From Solidesulfovibrio magneticus RS-1 (GTDB taxonomy: Bacteria; Desulfobacterota; Desulfovibrionia; Desulfovibrionales; Desulfovibrionaceae), in NCBI RefSeq assembly GCF_000010665.1, contig NC_012796.1, positions 3,625,501-3,689,500 on the forward strand: a DNA stretch of 64,000 nt, in the 5' to 3' direction. The number at the start of each line of letters is the position of its first letter. Position 1 is the first letter of the stretch. The translations under genes were made by a program, and so were the position numbers. The notes under the pieces were generated by a model. It saw only the letters and a program-made list of their open reading frames with translations, was not told the DNA's origin and made no database searches. Of the stretch, positions 34,432 to 43,362 are shown in pieces.

Positions 34432-34885
34432 CTAAAACGTCACCATGCTTTTGTGTCTAATTTGATAGAAAGTTATTATCAATACATTCTACAAGCCAGA
34501 ATAGCTTTCGATTTGCCTGTTGAAAATACACGCATTTCCCACCAAGCCCCTCATGCTGGAAGGTCAGTGCTCAAAATCCCGGGGTTTGACTTTTCGATAT
34601 TCCACCACGCCTCAAATTCAGAAGAATTTATCGCCAAAAATTCCCACTTTGCTGATTGCGGCCTCAAGACGTCACGCTTCAAAAAGTGCGATACCCAGAT
34701 CTCCCCTGAAAAAAGTTCCGGACTCGAACCCTTGGCGGGGCAAAGGGGGCAATAGAGCCTCCAAGTCCTGCCCCCTTACTACGTGCGCATCATGGTCTTT
34801 GATCAGCACGTAGCAATTTCATCGTAATTTAGTATAGAATCAGTGCGTGTCGCTTCAAACCCATCCCGCTCACAACGCAGCACGA
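34432..34885. other. Intergenic stretch, DUF6573 cassette flank
   Basis: From about 34560 the sequence recalls 9290-9470 next to DUF6573 copy 1 (for example TTTAGTATAGAATCAGTGCG against the matching text at 9415). There is no convincing gene. Confidence 0.4.
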
Positions 34886-35266
34886 TTATTCGTCTTCTGG
34901 CATCATAATGGTCAACACTGGCTCGCCGTGATCACCCGGTCCCATGATCGCCAGGACGTGGGCAGTGTCCCATCGGCCCGGCTTCATGAGGAACAAGACG
35001 TCGAATTCGGCGCGGTCGCCGGCGCTGGAAGCTTTCGCTGCGATCAATGTCCGAAAAAGGAGATCATGAATACGTCCCTCAAGGGACTGACCTTCTCCTT
35101 CCAGGCCAGCCGGCGGCGCAAGGTAATCACCATACAGATGGTCAGTGACACAGGTGTTCACCTTGAAGCCTATCTCGGCTGCTTGCTCGGTGACGTCAAT
35201 CAACACCCCGTCCTCGATGGCTTGTTTCCGCGTGTAGCTGAAAATGATGTTCCAGTCTTCGCCCAT
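34886..35266 (-). CDS. DUF6573 family protein, copy 2
   Basis: The 126-aa intact copy is about 92% identical by eye to 9474-9854: DWNIIFSYTRKQAIEDGVLI at the start and GPGDHGEPVLTIMMPEDE at the end. The same SD-covering hairpin stands before it. The role of the family is not known. Confidence 0.8.
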   Translation of the reverse strand: MGEDWNIIFSYTRKQAIEDGVLIDVTEQAAEIGFKVNTCVTDHLYGDYLAPPAGLEGEGQSLEGRIHDLLFRTLIAAKASSAGDRAEFDVLFLMKPGRWDTAHVLAIMGPGDHGEPVLTIMMPEDE

Positions 35267-35268
35267 TT

Positions 35269-35313
35269 GGGTATCCTCCCGTTGGAATATTTGAATTTCC
35301 TGGGAGGATACCC
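35269..35313 (-). promoter_or_regulatory. SD-sequestering hairpin before DUF6573 copy 2
   Basis: Perfect 12-nt arms at 35269-35280 and 35302-35313, with the same sequence and spacing (21 nt) as before copy 1. Confidence 0.75.
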
Positions 35314-35421
35314 TGGGGGGAGAAAGAGGTCACTACCGGCAGCGAACACAGACTGTTTGACAAGAAACGGGCGTCTTGGGATTCAAAGGAGGTGTTGAAG
35401 GCTTTGTCAGGAAAGATATAT

Positions 35422-36249
35422 TTATCTTACAGCGCTCGACAGCAAAAGTGCAGTACCGAACGCAACATACACGATAAAAATTACCAAAGAAATTGAGAGA
35501 GGTTTTTCCCAAGATCTTTTCTGAAAAAAAGGGATATGGTCATAAAAGTATTTAACCTGTTTTCTGCCATCGAAAAACCACCACGCTGCTATGTACAAAA
35601 ATTTGATGCTGGACAAATTTGCTTTTTCAAAGTTCGCATCGAATACCGTCATCGTCAATGCAAAAAGTATAGAGCCACACATCCAGTACATAGACTTCTT
35701 TTCATTCTCGATCTCGCCTAGCTGCTTCCAGTTTTTCATCTGTATAAATGACCCAAATATAGGAGTAAAAAGGAAAGACCAGGCGATTGCAGCTCCAGGA
35801 TTCCACATCGTCGGAAACTTTCCAAGCGTCTTGCCTAGTCCGTCATCTTCATTAATATGAGCTTCATACTCTAACATGAAAGTCTTGATCTTTAAAATAA
35901 CTCGACTGGCAGAGTTTTCAAACTTTTCAGTGCGTTTCCAATTGAAAAATTTTTTAGCCTTGAACTTATCGGTGGCCTTCACCGTCACAATGCACTTTGA
36001 CACATCTTCTCTGATAAGTATTTCAACCTCAAGAGGATAGTCATCAAGAGGCAATGCAGTAAACTTCTTTCCAAAACTATACGTCGAAATATTCTTGTCG
36101 TAGGAGATTAATGTCCCGCCAATTGCGTTCATTGCATTAACAATTTTGGCAGAAACATTTTCAGCCTTCTGGCTAAGTTCAAACTCAATACCAATCATGC
36201 CATCAATAGTTTGTCCAGCCTCAAGTCCAGCACTTTTTGCTTCAATCAT
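35422..36249 (-). CDS. Multi-span membrane protein of unknown function
   Basis: The 275-aa protein has a soluble N-terminal part of about 150 aa and then three or four membrane helices, with NPGAAIAWSFLFTPIFGSF at about 150-170, a motif I have seen in hypothetical membrane proteins of mixed bacteria. The C-terminus has another helix (SISLVIFIVYVAFGTALLL). The following gene upstream (36268-36594) also encodes a membrane protein, 18 nt away, so they form an operon. The function is unknown. Confidence 0.6.
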   Translation of the reverse strand: MIEAKSAGLEAGQTIDGMIGIEFELSQKAENVSAKIVNAMNAIGGTLISYDKNISTYSFGKKFTALPLDDYPLEVEILIREDVSKCIVTVKATDKFKAKKFFNWKRTEKFENSASRVILKIKTFMLEYEAHINEDDGLGKTLGKFPTMWNPGAAIAWSFLFTPIFGSFIQMKNWKQLGEIENEKKSMYWMCGSILFALTMTVFDANFEKANLSSIKFLYIAAWWFFDGRKQVKYFYDHIPFFQKRSWEKPLSISLVIFIVYVAFGTALLLSSAVR

Positions 36250-36267
36250 GATTTGCCTCCTTGATGT

Positions 36268-36594
36268 TTATTCATCGTTGTCGCCACTAGCAAGCTGAAG
36301 AAGCTGCGACACACTCCAATTTAGGCCAAATCCAACAAGACCAAGAATCAATAGGCCATAAAATCCAAAGAATAACCATCCAATATAACAATAAGACGCA
36401 GAAAGACCGCCAACAACTATCCACGCGAATTTTTTAAAGCTTAGCACGATAAGCATTGTAACGAATACGAGAATTGCCGCAATAAAGCTTCCGGTTTTAA
36501 ATAAAACAATAATAGAAATAACTGCAACCTGAAATAAAAATGCATTTAGATTTAAGAAGCCAATGAATGCATTGGCCAATGTCGAAGCCTTCAT
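36268..36594 (-). CDS. Small membrane protein with three helices
   Basis: The 108-aa protein has hydrophobic helices at about residues 20-50, 52-72 and 75-95. GAGGACTACT precedes the ATG, the same leader text that precedes the zinc-ribbon gene at 21253. It is co-transcribed with 35422-36249. No family is recognised. Confidence 0.55.
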   Translation of the reverse strand: MKASTLANAFIGFLNLNAFLFQVAVISIIVLFKTGSFIAAILVFVTMLIVLSFKKFAWIVVGGLSASYCYIGWLFFGFYGLLILGLVGFGLNWSVSQLLQLASGDNDE

Positions 36595-36817
36595 AGTAGT
36601 CCTCTTCTTCTATTTATAACCGTATTATTTTGATGGAAACATTACGACAAAAACGTCTGGCAAGGATTTCTTTGCAAGTCCATTCAGACCTACCCTCCTG
36701 CACCTACGTGCCGGCCACCCTGAAAATAGGTAACTTAATTCCTATTTACAAGAAAAAAAGGTGAATTGTCTGGTTCGCCCCTTGCCGCCAGTCCCGTATT
36801 GGTAGCCAGGGGGAGAA

Positions 36818-37141
36818 ATGGCTAATATCCATGAAATATTGGGAAAAAGAATCCAGTCGCTCAGGAAGAAAGCCGGGCTGACCCAACTGGAACTGGCCGA
36901 AAAAGCAAATTTATCCTTGAAGCACCTCGGGGAGATCGAACGCGGCCGGGGCAATCCTACCCTTGAAAGTCTTCACAACTTATCAGTCGCGCTCGATATC
37001 TCCCTAATGAAGTTATTTGACCTCGAAGTTGATCTGCTCACAACCAAGGTGACAGAAGAACTTGCCATAGACATTATTCAGTCAGCATCCCCGAGCGACA
37101 AAACAAAGATCCTTAAGATATTGACTGCCCTGACAGAATAG
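36818..37141 (+). CDS. XRE-family HTH transcriptional regulator
   Basis: The 107-aa protein starts with a Cro/CI-type helix-turn-helix (RIQSLRKKAGLTQLELAEKA, then HLGEIERGRGNP) over residues 8-63 and ends in a short helical tail. GGGGGAGAA precedes the ATG. It probably represses a nearby promoter; the diverging membrane protein operon at 36594 is the closest candidate. Confidence 0.85.
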   Translation: MANIHEILGKRIQSLRKKAGLTQLELAEKANLSLKHLGEIERGRGNPTLESLHNLSVALDISLMKLFDLEVDLLTTKVTEELAIDIIQSASPSDKTKILKILTALTE

Positions 37142-37154
37142 ATCCAGCTAGCCA

Positions 37155-37349
37155 TTAATCATAGAACTTCGGATCATTGTCCGTGACTTTCAGATCGTTG
37201 AACCTGCCACGAACATTATCTTCTTCTTTCCCTATCGCATTTCGAACGTTATAACGACCAACAATGACACCACCTCCGTGAGCGATTGTTTTGACCACAC
37301 CGCCAACAACGACACCTAAGGCGATCCCAACGACAAATTTCAAAAGCAT
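37155..37349 (-). CDS. Small protein with a glycine-rich membrane segment
   Basis: The 64-aa protein has a hydrophobic, Gly/Val-rich start (LLKFVVGIALGVVVGGVV) and a charged tail ending in DNDPKFYD. The ATG at 37347-37349 is favoured because GGAGGT lies about 10 nt upstream; a start six codons earlier is possible. The function is unknown. Confidence 0.5.
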   Translation of the reverse strand: MLLKFVVGIALGVVVGGVVKTIAHGGGVIVGRYNVRNAIGKEEDNVRGRFNDLKVTDNDPKFYD

Positions 37350-37392
37350 GATATTCCGAACCTCCATGAAAATAGATTAGATGACCAGAACG

Positions 37393-37614
37393 TCAGCCAT
37401 TGCCTTTCGACACAGCAACTATCTGATCAAGATATTCTCTGAAAGTTGCAGTGAGATGCATGCCTATCTCTGCCCACCGCCGTACAAACACTCCTTGTAC
37501 TCCTGAATCTGCCGCGCCCATGACATCAAAAAGGTGTTCGATGGGTTGAAAGCGCTTGGTGATCTCTTCGATCAGTTCGAGCATTTTGTCGTTGGATTCT
37601 GCTTCAGTCGGCAT
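37393..37614 (-). CDS. Small helical protein of unknown function
   Basis: The 73-aa protein starts MPTEAESNDKMLELIEEITK after GAGGTGAAC. It is acidic at the N-terminus and mostly helical. The frame continues upstream through the GC-rich repeat, but that part is not counted as coding because the same repeat elsewhere is not in frame with any gene. Confidence 0.55.
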   Translation of the reverse strand: MPTEAESNDKMLELIEEITKRFQPIEHLFDVMGAADSGVQGVFVRRWAEIGMHLTATFREYLDQIVAVSKGNG

Positions 37615-37654
37615 GTTCACCTCGTGATCCAGGAGGCCGGGGACCAGAAGAGGA

Positions 37655-37870
37655 TACCCTCGGGGCAAGGGCCTGGTCACGGGGCTGGGCAGCTGATGGG
37701 GAGGCCGGGGCGATTGGTAGCGCCGCCGGCCGAATCGGACATTGGGCCTAGGCGGCCCACCCTTACGATTTGGGGGCGAGGGGCCAGGGCAATCTAGCCC
37801 GCAAGGGGAATGGGCCAGGACGGGGCCGTAGGGCGCGAATCCAAGGGATGTCCAGAGGGCCGGGGCTGGG
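37655..37870. repeat. GC-rich interspersed repeat, copy 3
   Basis: Contains CGGGGCAAGGGCC, GAATCGGACATTGGGCCTAG and GGGGCCGTAGGGCGCGAAT in the order found at 13058-13290 and 43363-43590, but more diverged. Confidence 0.7.
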
Positions 37871-38013
37871 ATGCTGGCCGCCACTCCCCTCATGAGGCAA
37901 CGGAAGATCAATTACTGAGCAAAGCTCATGAACATAAATTTCATTTCACGTTGACAGAAAGTCACCTTAAAGCTATCTGGCCATTTATTCATCCGAACAC
38001 TAAGGAGCTAATC

Positions 38014-38550
38014 ATGATCGATAAAGAAATTTGGGCAGAAGCTTTAAACCTGGCGAAAGACCAACTCCGACACGGCAAAGTTCATTTCAGCGAATTGGAA
38101 GTCGTAACGAAGAGCATTTACGAAAAACTGACTGCTCTCAGCGCCGGCCCGATCATTGACGTCCAGCCCGAGCCCATGAAGCAAATCGAAACTGCGCAGC
38201 ATGTGAAGACCAAGAAAGGTGTCAAATGTGCCGTCTGTGGCGTAGAATTTAAGGTTTTAGGCACGAAACATCTTGAGACTCATGGTCTGACACGTAAAGA
38301 GTACATGAACAAGTTCGGCGTCACTAAGAAAGATATGTCGGTCAAGATTGCCAGAAAAACGCTTACAGGCGAAAACAATCCCCTCAAGCAGATTCAGATG
38401 ATTATGAAGGAATTTGGAATGAAGCGCGGAGATGTTACTCAGTTTGTTCTGGACAATGGTTTTGACGGCATGAAATCGCTTGCTGCTGCCGCTAAAGAAA
38501 AGAATGTTGGCATTCTTGAGTTGCTGAAAGTTCCTGCTGAAGCAAAATAG
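38014..38550 (+). CDS. MucR/Ros-family regulator with extra C-terminal domain
   Basis: The 178-aa protein has the finger CAVCGVEFKVLGTKHLETHG and LTRKEYMNKFGV. Instead of the usual short tail it carries about 60 further residues (MIMKEFGMKRGDVTQFVLDN and onward) that look like a small helical domain. AAGGAGCTAATC precedes the ATG. It is the only MucR-like gene of the island on the plus strand. Confidence 0.8.
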   Translation: MIDKEIWAEALNLAKDQLRHGKVHFSELEVVTKSIYEKLTALSAGPIIDVQPEPMKQIETAQHVKTKKGVKCAVCGVEFKVLGTKHLETHGLTRKEYMNKFGVTKKDMSVKIARKTLTGENNPLKQIQMIMKEFGMKRGDVTQFVLDNGFDGMKSLAAAAKEKNVGILELLKVPAEAK

Positions 38551-38586
38551 ACCAAGATCGACAAAAAATAGTTAGGCCCAAGCAAG

Positions 38587-38630
38587 AAGCCCACGTCTTC
38601 CATGTCAAAGTGGACGGCGTGGGCTTTCTA
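38587..38630 (+). terminator. Terminator of the plus-strand MucR-like gene
   Basis: AAGCCCACG (38587-38595) pairs with CGTGGGCTT (38618-38626), with an inner TCCA/TGGA stem and a short T-rich end. Confidence 0.7.
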
Positions 38631-38801
38631 TATGAGCATTCAGTCTTGGATAATGCCGTCTGCCAAAAAATCACCCTTTTCATAACTAATTTAAAACGCA
38701 AAGACGGGGCTATCCAGTCTTTTGTTGAAACAATTTAATTATAAAACAAAACGCTGGGGGAAAAATAAAAAAAACACTTACCCTAGAGCTATTAAGACTA
38801 C

Positions 38802-39098
38802 CTATTTGACGCGAGGATCTTCTGGTTCCCATGGCGTACGTTCACACCAACCATCCACAATTTCCACGTTGTCTGCGACACTGCTCTGATCCGGTTCTTC
38901 AAGCTCAGTATAAGTATGTTCGAAAAGATCAACATGAAACGGCTTGCCGCATTTTTTGCTTGGACAAACTCCGTCAATGCTCATCACGTATGACGACTTG
39001 TCGCCCATCTCCGCTTCTTCGCTAGAGATCAATTCCCAATCAGCACATTCAACATCAAAATCATGACCGCACGACTTGCACTTGCACTTCAAGGACAT
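38802..39098 (-). CDS. Small zinc-binding-type protein
   Basis: The 98-aa acidic protein has CKCKSCGHDFDVEC near the N-terminus and CPSKKCGKPF in the middle, a likely treble-clef or ribbon metal site. It ends with an acidic tail. It stands upstream of the secreted nuclease cassette on the same strand, but 159 nt away. The function is unknown. Confidence 0.55.
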   Translation of the reverse strand: MSLKCKCKSCGHDFDVECADWELISSEEAEMGDKSSYVMSIDGVCPSKKCGKPFHVDLFEHTYTELEEPDQSSVADNVEIVDGWCERTPWEPEDPRVK

Positions 39099-39257
39099 GC
39101 CACTACCTCTTTGTTGTTTTCTGCAGAAATGCTATTGGCTATTATCAAATTTAAACATCGCAAGCTGAAAAGCCTACTTAAAAACCTGAGGGACGTAAAG
39201 CCCACTTGTCAATGTCTGTGATTAACTCCGAGACACTTGAAGACTGATCCCGAGTCC

Positions 39258-39785
39258 TTAATACTCCTCAGAATGCTCCCGATGCCGATCCCAATTGTCC
39301 ATGTAGAGTTTGGCTAACCCGGGGTCTCGAATGATCAGCAGGTTCTCAGCATTCTTCTCTTCGGCTGCCTTAGTGAAGTTAAAAGACCCTGTGACAACAA
39401 TCACACCGTCAATTATCATCACTTTATTGTGAGCGATGGCATGTTTGTCGTCAATCCAGACTGGAATGCCTTCATTTTTAAGAAATGTCGCCCCGGTATA
39501 AGTGGCTTTTCTTTGACTTTTATCGAGAAGAGCTTCGACCTTTACTCCCCGGCGAGAGGCATCAACAAGGGCCTTTGCTATTGGAGCAGAGGTAAAACTG
39601 TAAGCTTGCACATAGAGTGTCTTTTTAGCTTGACCAATGGCATCAACAATTGCTTGCTGTGCGCCACCCCTTGGAGAAAAGTACACACTAACAGGCGTGT
39701 CATGAAGACCAATGTCGTAGGCCTGGATGGCTCCTGGGTAAAATAGCCAGAAGCACACAATCAAAGCCGAGAGGCAAAATTTCAT
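39258..39785 (-). CDS. Phospholipase D-family secreted endonuclease (Nuc type)
   Basis: The 175-aa protein has a signal peptide (first 22 residues, LIVCFWLFYPGAIQA) and a single PLD/HKD motif HNKVMIIDGVIVVTGSFNFT, as in the plasmid-borne Nuc endonuclease, which is a homodimer joining two HKD motifs. It should be periplasmic and cut DNA or RNA without a strong sequence preference. Two genes for secreted proteins follow upstream on the same strand (39840 and 40215). Confidence 0.85.
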   Translation of the reverse strand: MKFCLSALIVCFWLFYPGAIQAYDIGLHDTPVSVYFSPRGGAQQAIVDAIGQAKKTLYVQAYSFTSAPIAKALVDASRRGVKVEALLDKSQRKATYTGATFLKNEGIPVWIDDKHAIAHNKVMIIDGVIVVTGSFNFTKAAEEKNAENLLIIRDPGLAKLYMDNWDRHREHSEEY

Positions 39786-39839
39786 TGGAGCACCTTTGCG
39801 GGGGCAAGAGCATGCCTCACCCCCGCTTACTTGACTCGC

Positions 39840-40163
39840 CTACTTCTGCTTGGCGATGATCTTGTCTTTGATCTTGTCGTAGGTTGCGCCAGGAATGATC
39901 TTTTTGGAAACAAGCTGATCCTTCTTGGCGTAGGGACGGCCCTCAATGATCTTCTTGGAGTAGGCGTCACCAATGCCAGGCAGAGATTTAAGCTGATCTT
40001 CGGTCGCGGAATTCAGGTCAATAAGCTCGGCCTTGGCGGCAGGAGCTTCGAGCTTAGCCGGGGAGGCCGTGTTCGGAGTGGTGGCTTTCTGCCCGGCAAT
40101 GCCCGCAGAAGCCATGCAGCAAACCAGCAGCAGAGCAACGATAAGCAAATACGCTTTCTTCAC
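39840..40163 (-). CDS. Secreted ComEA-like helix-hairpin-helix protein
   Basis: The 107-aa protein has a signal peptide with a Cys pair that may be a lipobox region (LLLVCCMASAGIAG), a Pro/Ala linker and a ComEA-type double HhH (LIDLNSATEDQLKSLPGIGD, then YSKKIIEGRPY). ComEA-like proteins bind double-stranded DNA in the periplasm. Next to a periplasmic nuclease this suggests a small DNA-handling set. A GC-rich inverted repeat (39797-39825) separates the genes. Confidence 0.82.
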   Translation of the reverse strand: MKKAYLLIVALLLVCCMASAGIAGQKATTPNTASPAKLEAPAAKAELIDLNSATEDQLKSLPGIGDAYSKKIIEGRPYAKKDQLVSKKIIPGATYDKIKDKIIAKQK

Positions 40164-40214
40164 AGGGGATTCTCCTGGATTCAGGGTTGAAAAGGGGAGA
40201 ACGCCTGCCCCAGC

Positions 40215-40487
40215 CTATTTCAAATTGTGCTGCGCACGGTACGCCTTGACCATTGGGTCGGTGACGTCCTTTGGGTAACAGAGCGGAGAACGGCCACCCG
40301 GTCGGCTGTAGGCACTTCTCCCGCCACAACTCCTACCGTTGCGCATGGTGTTGTAGGGACACGGGCAATTGCCAGGGTAGGAACTGATTGACTCCTTGAT
40401 CATCATGTCTCGGACTTCTTGATCCGTGCCTGCGAATGATAAGACAGGAACCAGAACCAAGGCAAGCGTCAAGAAAAGTCTCTTCAT
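40215..40487 (-). CDS. Small secreted Cys-rich protein
   Basis: The 90-aa protein has a signal peptide (MKRLFLTLALVLVPVLSFAG) and a conserved Cys-rich core SYPGNCPCPYNTMRNGRSCG followed by PLCYPKDVT. This core is known to me from hypothetical proteins often found with Nuc-type nucleases, and here it forms a cassette with the PLD nuclease and the ComEA-like protein. The biochemical role is unknown. Confidence 0.7.
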   Translation of the reverse strand: MKRLFLTLALVLVPVLSFAGTDQEVRDMMIKESISSYPGNCPCPYNTMRNGRSCGGRSAYSRPGGRSPLCYPKDVTDPMVKAYRAQHNLK

Positions 40488-40626
40488 AATACCGCCCCTA
40501 GGTTATTGATTTTTGTCTGCCCATAATCCTTTTTTCTCGTCCCGACATTGAGGGCCTGATTAAGCCATTGACAAATCGTATATGTTTAGATCCAATGCAA
40601 GTCAACTTCAAGCTCTAGATTTATTT

Positions 40627-41494
40627 CCGCGATAAGTATTTTGAAGAGAAGATCGGTCAGACGTCTTTCCATGGACTGATCTTCACCTTCCAACCCAGAC
40701 GGAGGGCCTAGGTAATACCAAACTTTATTTGAATACAAATTTCAGATCACGACGTTCTGAAACAATGGATCAGATGAAATATGCCTGCAAAACCATGACC
40801 AGTCTTCGTTTCAAATAAATCCAGGAGCAGCTGATGGTTAATAATAAATTTGACCACATCTTAGACAGGCTTTTAAATCCAAAATTTTTGTATACTCGCT
40901 TTGAACTAATTCAAAATAGGAATCTAATACCGAAAAATCCAGGGATATATACGTGGTACTTCAAAGAAATATCGACACTTGTGCCTACGGACGATTGCCA
41001 CGTTTTCGAAAACAAGAAATTATTATATTTAGGCATATCTCCTAGACAATCTCCATCTGCATCGATGAGCAAACAAAATCTTCAAAAAAGAATAATAAAT
41101 CACTGCAGAGGTAACGCGAGTAGCTCAACGCTAAGGTTTACCCTGGGTTGCTTAAGAGGACTTCCTCTCTGGCGTGTGGGCCGACGAACGAACTTTGGGA
41201 AAGAAGGTGAGAAATCATTATCAGATTGGATGAATACAAACGCGTTAGTGACCTGGGTTGAGTACCCTAGTCCATGGGATATCGAGCATCGACTTATCTG
41301 CGAAACAAAGCCACCTTTGAATATCTCAGGGTCTTTTCATGAATTTAAAAATACAATCCTTGAGTTACGTTCACAAGCAAAACAACACGCACAATCTATC
41401 TCGCTTGCTCGGTGACGTCGATTAAGTCACCGCCCTCAATTGCCTGCTTGCGCGTATAGCTGAAAATGACACCTCATTCCTCCCTCATTTGGGC
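40627..41494 (-). pseudogene. DUF6573 copy interrupted by a GIY-YIG gene
   Basis: The two halves of a DUF6573 gene lie at about 40627-40726 (3' part) and 41400-41494 (5' part, from the start region). Between them stands a 670-bp insert with the GIY-YIG gene. About 55 nt of the gene are missing at the insertion point, and the halves carry several base changes. The SD hairpin upstream (about 41497-41540) is decayed. The copy cannot make the full protein. Confidence 0.75.
40834..41415 (+). CDS. GIY-YIG nuclease inserted in a DUF6573 gene
   Basis: The 193-aa protein carries NPGIYTWYFKEI and KLLYLGISPRQ, the two tyrosine motifs of GIY-YIG, followed by RGNASSSTLRFTLGCLRGLP, RRTNFGKEGEKSLSDWM and WDIEHRLI, which are typical of one widespread GIY-YIG family. 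CCAGGAGCAGCTG precedes the ATG. The last codons and the stop lie in the antisense of the broken DUF6573 gene. This looks like a homing-type or selfish cassette, though a defence or repair role is also possible. Confidence 0.8.
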   Translation: MVNNKFDHILDRLLNPKFLYTRFELIQNRNLIPKNPGIYTWYFKEISTLVPTDDCHVFENKKLLYLGISPRQSPSASMSKQNLQKRIINHCRGNASSSTLRFTLGCLRGLPLWRVGRRTNFGKEGEKSLSDWMNTNALVTWVEYPSPWDIEHRLICETKPPLNISGSFHEFKNTILELRSQAKQHAQSISLAR

Positions 41495-41663
41495 ATCCTC
41501 CTATTGGAAGATTAGAACTTCTAGGGATGATACCCTGGATCGAAAAGGAGATCACAGATTTATGACATTTAAGATTTATAAAAGCCATACAAGGCAAATA
41601 ACTATACAGTTTTCGTCCTTCAATGCGGCTCGCCTGTACTAACATTATTTACAACTGACAAAT

Positions 41664-42566
41664 TTAGCAAGATACTATTCTCTCGGCATTGTTTATAGAT
41701 ACGTCAAATAAATCTTCATTTGTATTATAAAAAAGCAGAGAATTTATATTGAATCCGATCCTCAAGCTGCCACATGGTCCATTCTTTTGCTTAGCAAGAA
41801 TGATCTCTTTAAATGTTTGTTGAGTGTTGTCATCTTCGTCAACAGACACGACTGCATTGTTTTTAATGTAAAAGACTACATCTGCATTGTTTTCTATAAA
41901 CATGCTTGTGTCTATCGTGTATTCATTTTTTGTGTACCTATCCCTCGCCCCTTCCAGGTCGTCATAAATTAAAACGATTGCAGTATTTAGTTTTTCAGCT
42001 AACTTCTTAAAAGATATCAAAGCCTTTTCTATTGTCGTCTTGTCTTTAGTGACATCACCGAGCAATTGCAGAGAATCAATAACAATAAGCTTTGGGACTA
42101 TTTTTGAACTCAAACATTTAGTCTGAATCTTTTTAAAAGTATATTTAGTATCACAAAAAAAATTTATCGGAGCTTTGTTAATAATTTCACCAAATTTATA
42201 AAGCTGTTTTAAGTCTCCATACCCTAGCATATTTAAATAGAAATGACTGTAACTAGTGTTTGAAAGCTGGAAAAGAATTTTTTTGACCAGCATCTCTGGC
42301 GATGCATCAAGACTGAAATAAAACACTCTATTCCCGTGATTAATTGCTGTGTTTGAACTAATATTTAGCGCAAGTGATGTTTTATGAGAGTGTGGCATAC
42401 CAGCAAGTATAATTAAGTCTTTTCTTTGAAAACCTTTTGTGTAAAAATCAATTTCAAAAAAATCTGTTGGCACACCTGTGATTACATAGTCCATCCTCAA
42501 TCTTGTTTCGAGTTCAGTGTATATATTAGTGAGGACGTCTCGAATATTTGTTTTTGATTTATTCAT
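41664..42566 (-). CDS. DnaB C-terminal-like ATPase, element B copy
   Basis: The 300-aa protein is about 93% identical by eye to 11363-12265. The P-loop region is AGMPHSHKTS here, AGMPNSHKTS there. Walker B LIVIDSLQLL and LAKQKNGPCGSLRIGF are kept. Because the two copies also share flanking genes and a repeat, the whole block has been duplicated or exchanged between the elements. Confidence 0.75.
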   Translation of the reverse strand: MNKSKTNIRDVLTNIYTELETRLRMDYVITGVPTDFFEIDFYTKGFQRKDLIILAGMPHSHKTSLALNISSNTAINHGNRVFYFSLDASPEMLVKKILFQLSNTSYSHFYLNMLGYGDLKQLYKFGEIINKAPINFFCDTKYTFKKIQTKCLSSKIVPKLIVIDSLQLLGDVTKDKTTIEKALISFKKLAEKLNTAIVLIYDDLEGARDRYTKNEYTIDTSMFIENNADVVFYIKNNAVVSVDEDDNTQQTFKEIILAKQKNGPCGSLRIGFNINSLLFYNTNEDLFDVSINNAERIVSC

Positions 42567-42650
42567 GTCTAGCTCTCGCTTCGCTAACTTGTTTTCAATG
42601 ATTTAGCCACTACCTGAAAACTAGCGCTGCCCCATACATTAAGACACTTG

Positions 42651-43175
42651 TTAAAATATATCCACTTCATTTATTAAAAGCCTTAGGAATCTCTGCATTG
42701 GTGGCATTGTTTTTCCTGAGTACGAAAGAGAAGGAACTCTGACCGGTCGTGCAATTCCACACTCTGATCTTATAAAGATTTTATAACTTGTCGCATCTGT
42801 CAATATTTCGCCGCTAATTTGAATTACTGAAAAAAATCTACTTTCATTAATACACTGATTTATTCGATTTAAAGTTATTTTTCCCAGTCTGGTTGTCATG
42901 CAATTTGAATAGTTATTGTCTTTGCAACGAGAAGTCTTGAAGAATGCAGTTAGTTCACCAGTATTAAGAAGAGTTATTTCTTTTTTTACACCGCACCATC
43001 CTGGAAAAACTTTGAGTACTATTTTTTCAAATTGATAAGTTTTGTTCTTTGCAATGAAATTTTTATTATTCAAAAGTATTTCATATATTTTCTCGTGCAT
43101 CGTTTCGATATTTTCAAGATTAATTTTAGGAGATCCATTTTTCTCATGCCACTCAATCATTAACTTTGATATCAT
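42651..43175 (-). CDS. Conserved protein of unknown function, element B copy
   Basis: About 174 aa and almost identical to 12348-12872, with only a few substitutions (for example NEIDIF against NEVDIF at the end). Its position relative to the DnaB-like gene is the same. Unknown function. Confidence 0.6.
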   Translation of the reverse strand: MISKLMIEWHEKNGSPKINLENIETMHEKIYEILLNNKNFIAKNKTYQFEKIVLKVFPGWCGVKKEITLLNTGELTAFFKTSRCKDNNYSNCMTTRLGKITLNRINQCINESRFFSVIQISGEILTDATSYKIFIRSECGIARPVRVPSLSYSGKTMPPMQRFLRLLINEVDIF

Positions 43176-43362
43176 TATAATTCTCTGTGAATACATCAAT
43201 ATACAGTATTTTGCGGATACTTTCAATACGCTTTTGTTTATTATACCATTTTAAATTCAAAAGTAAACTTAATAATTTATCTGGAGTCAAAAAAAATGCA
43301 AAACAATTCTCTGTCCGGCGCACTCCCTTAATTGCCCCTTGAAGCCGAAACGACTTGATCAC

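Noticed and set aside
34720-34765. tRNA-like text with TTCGAGTCC on the minus strand
   Set aside because: The flanking bases do not form a T-stem or acceptor stem, so no tRNA can be folded.
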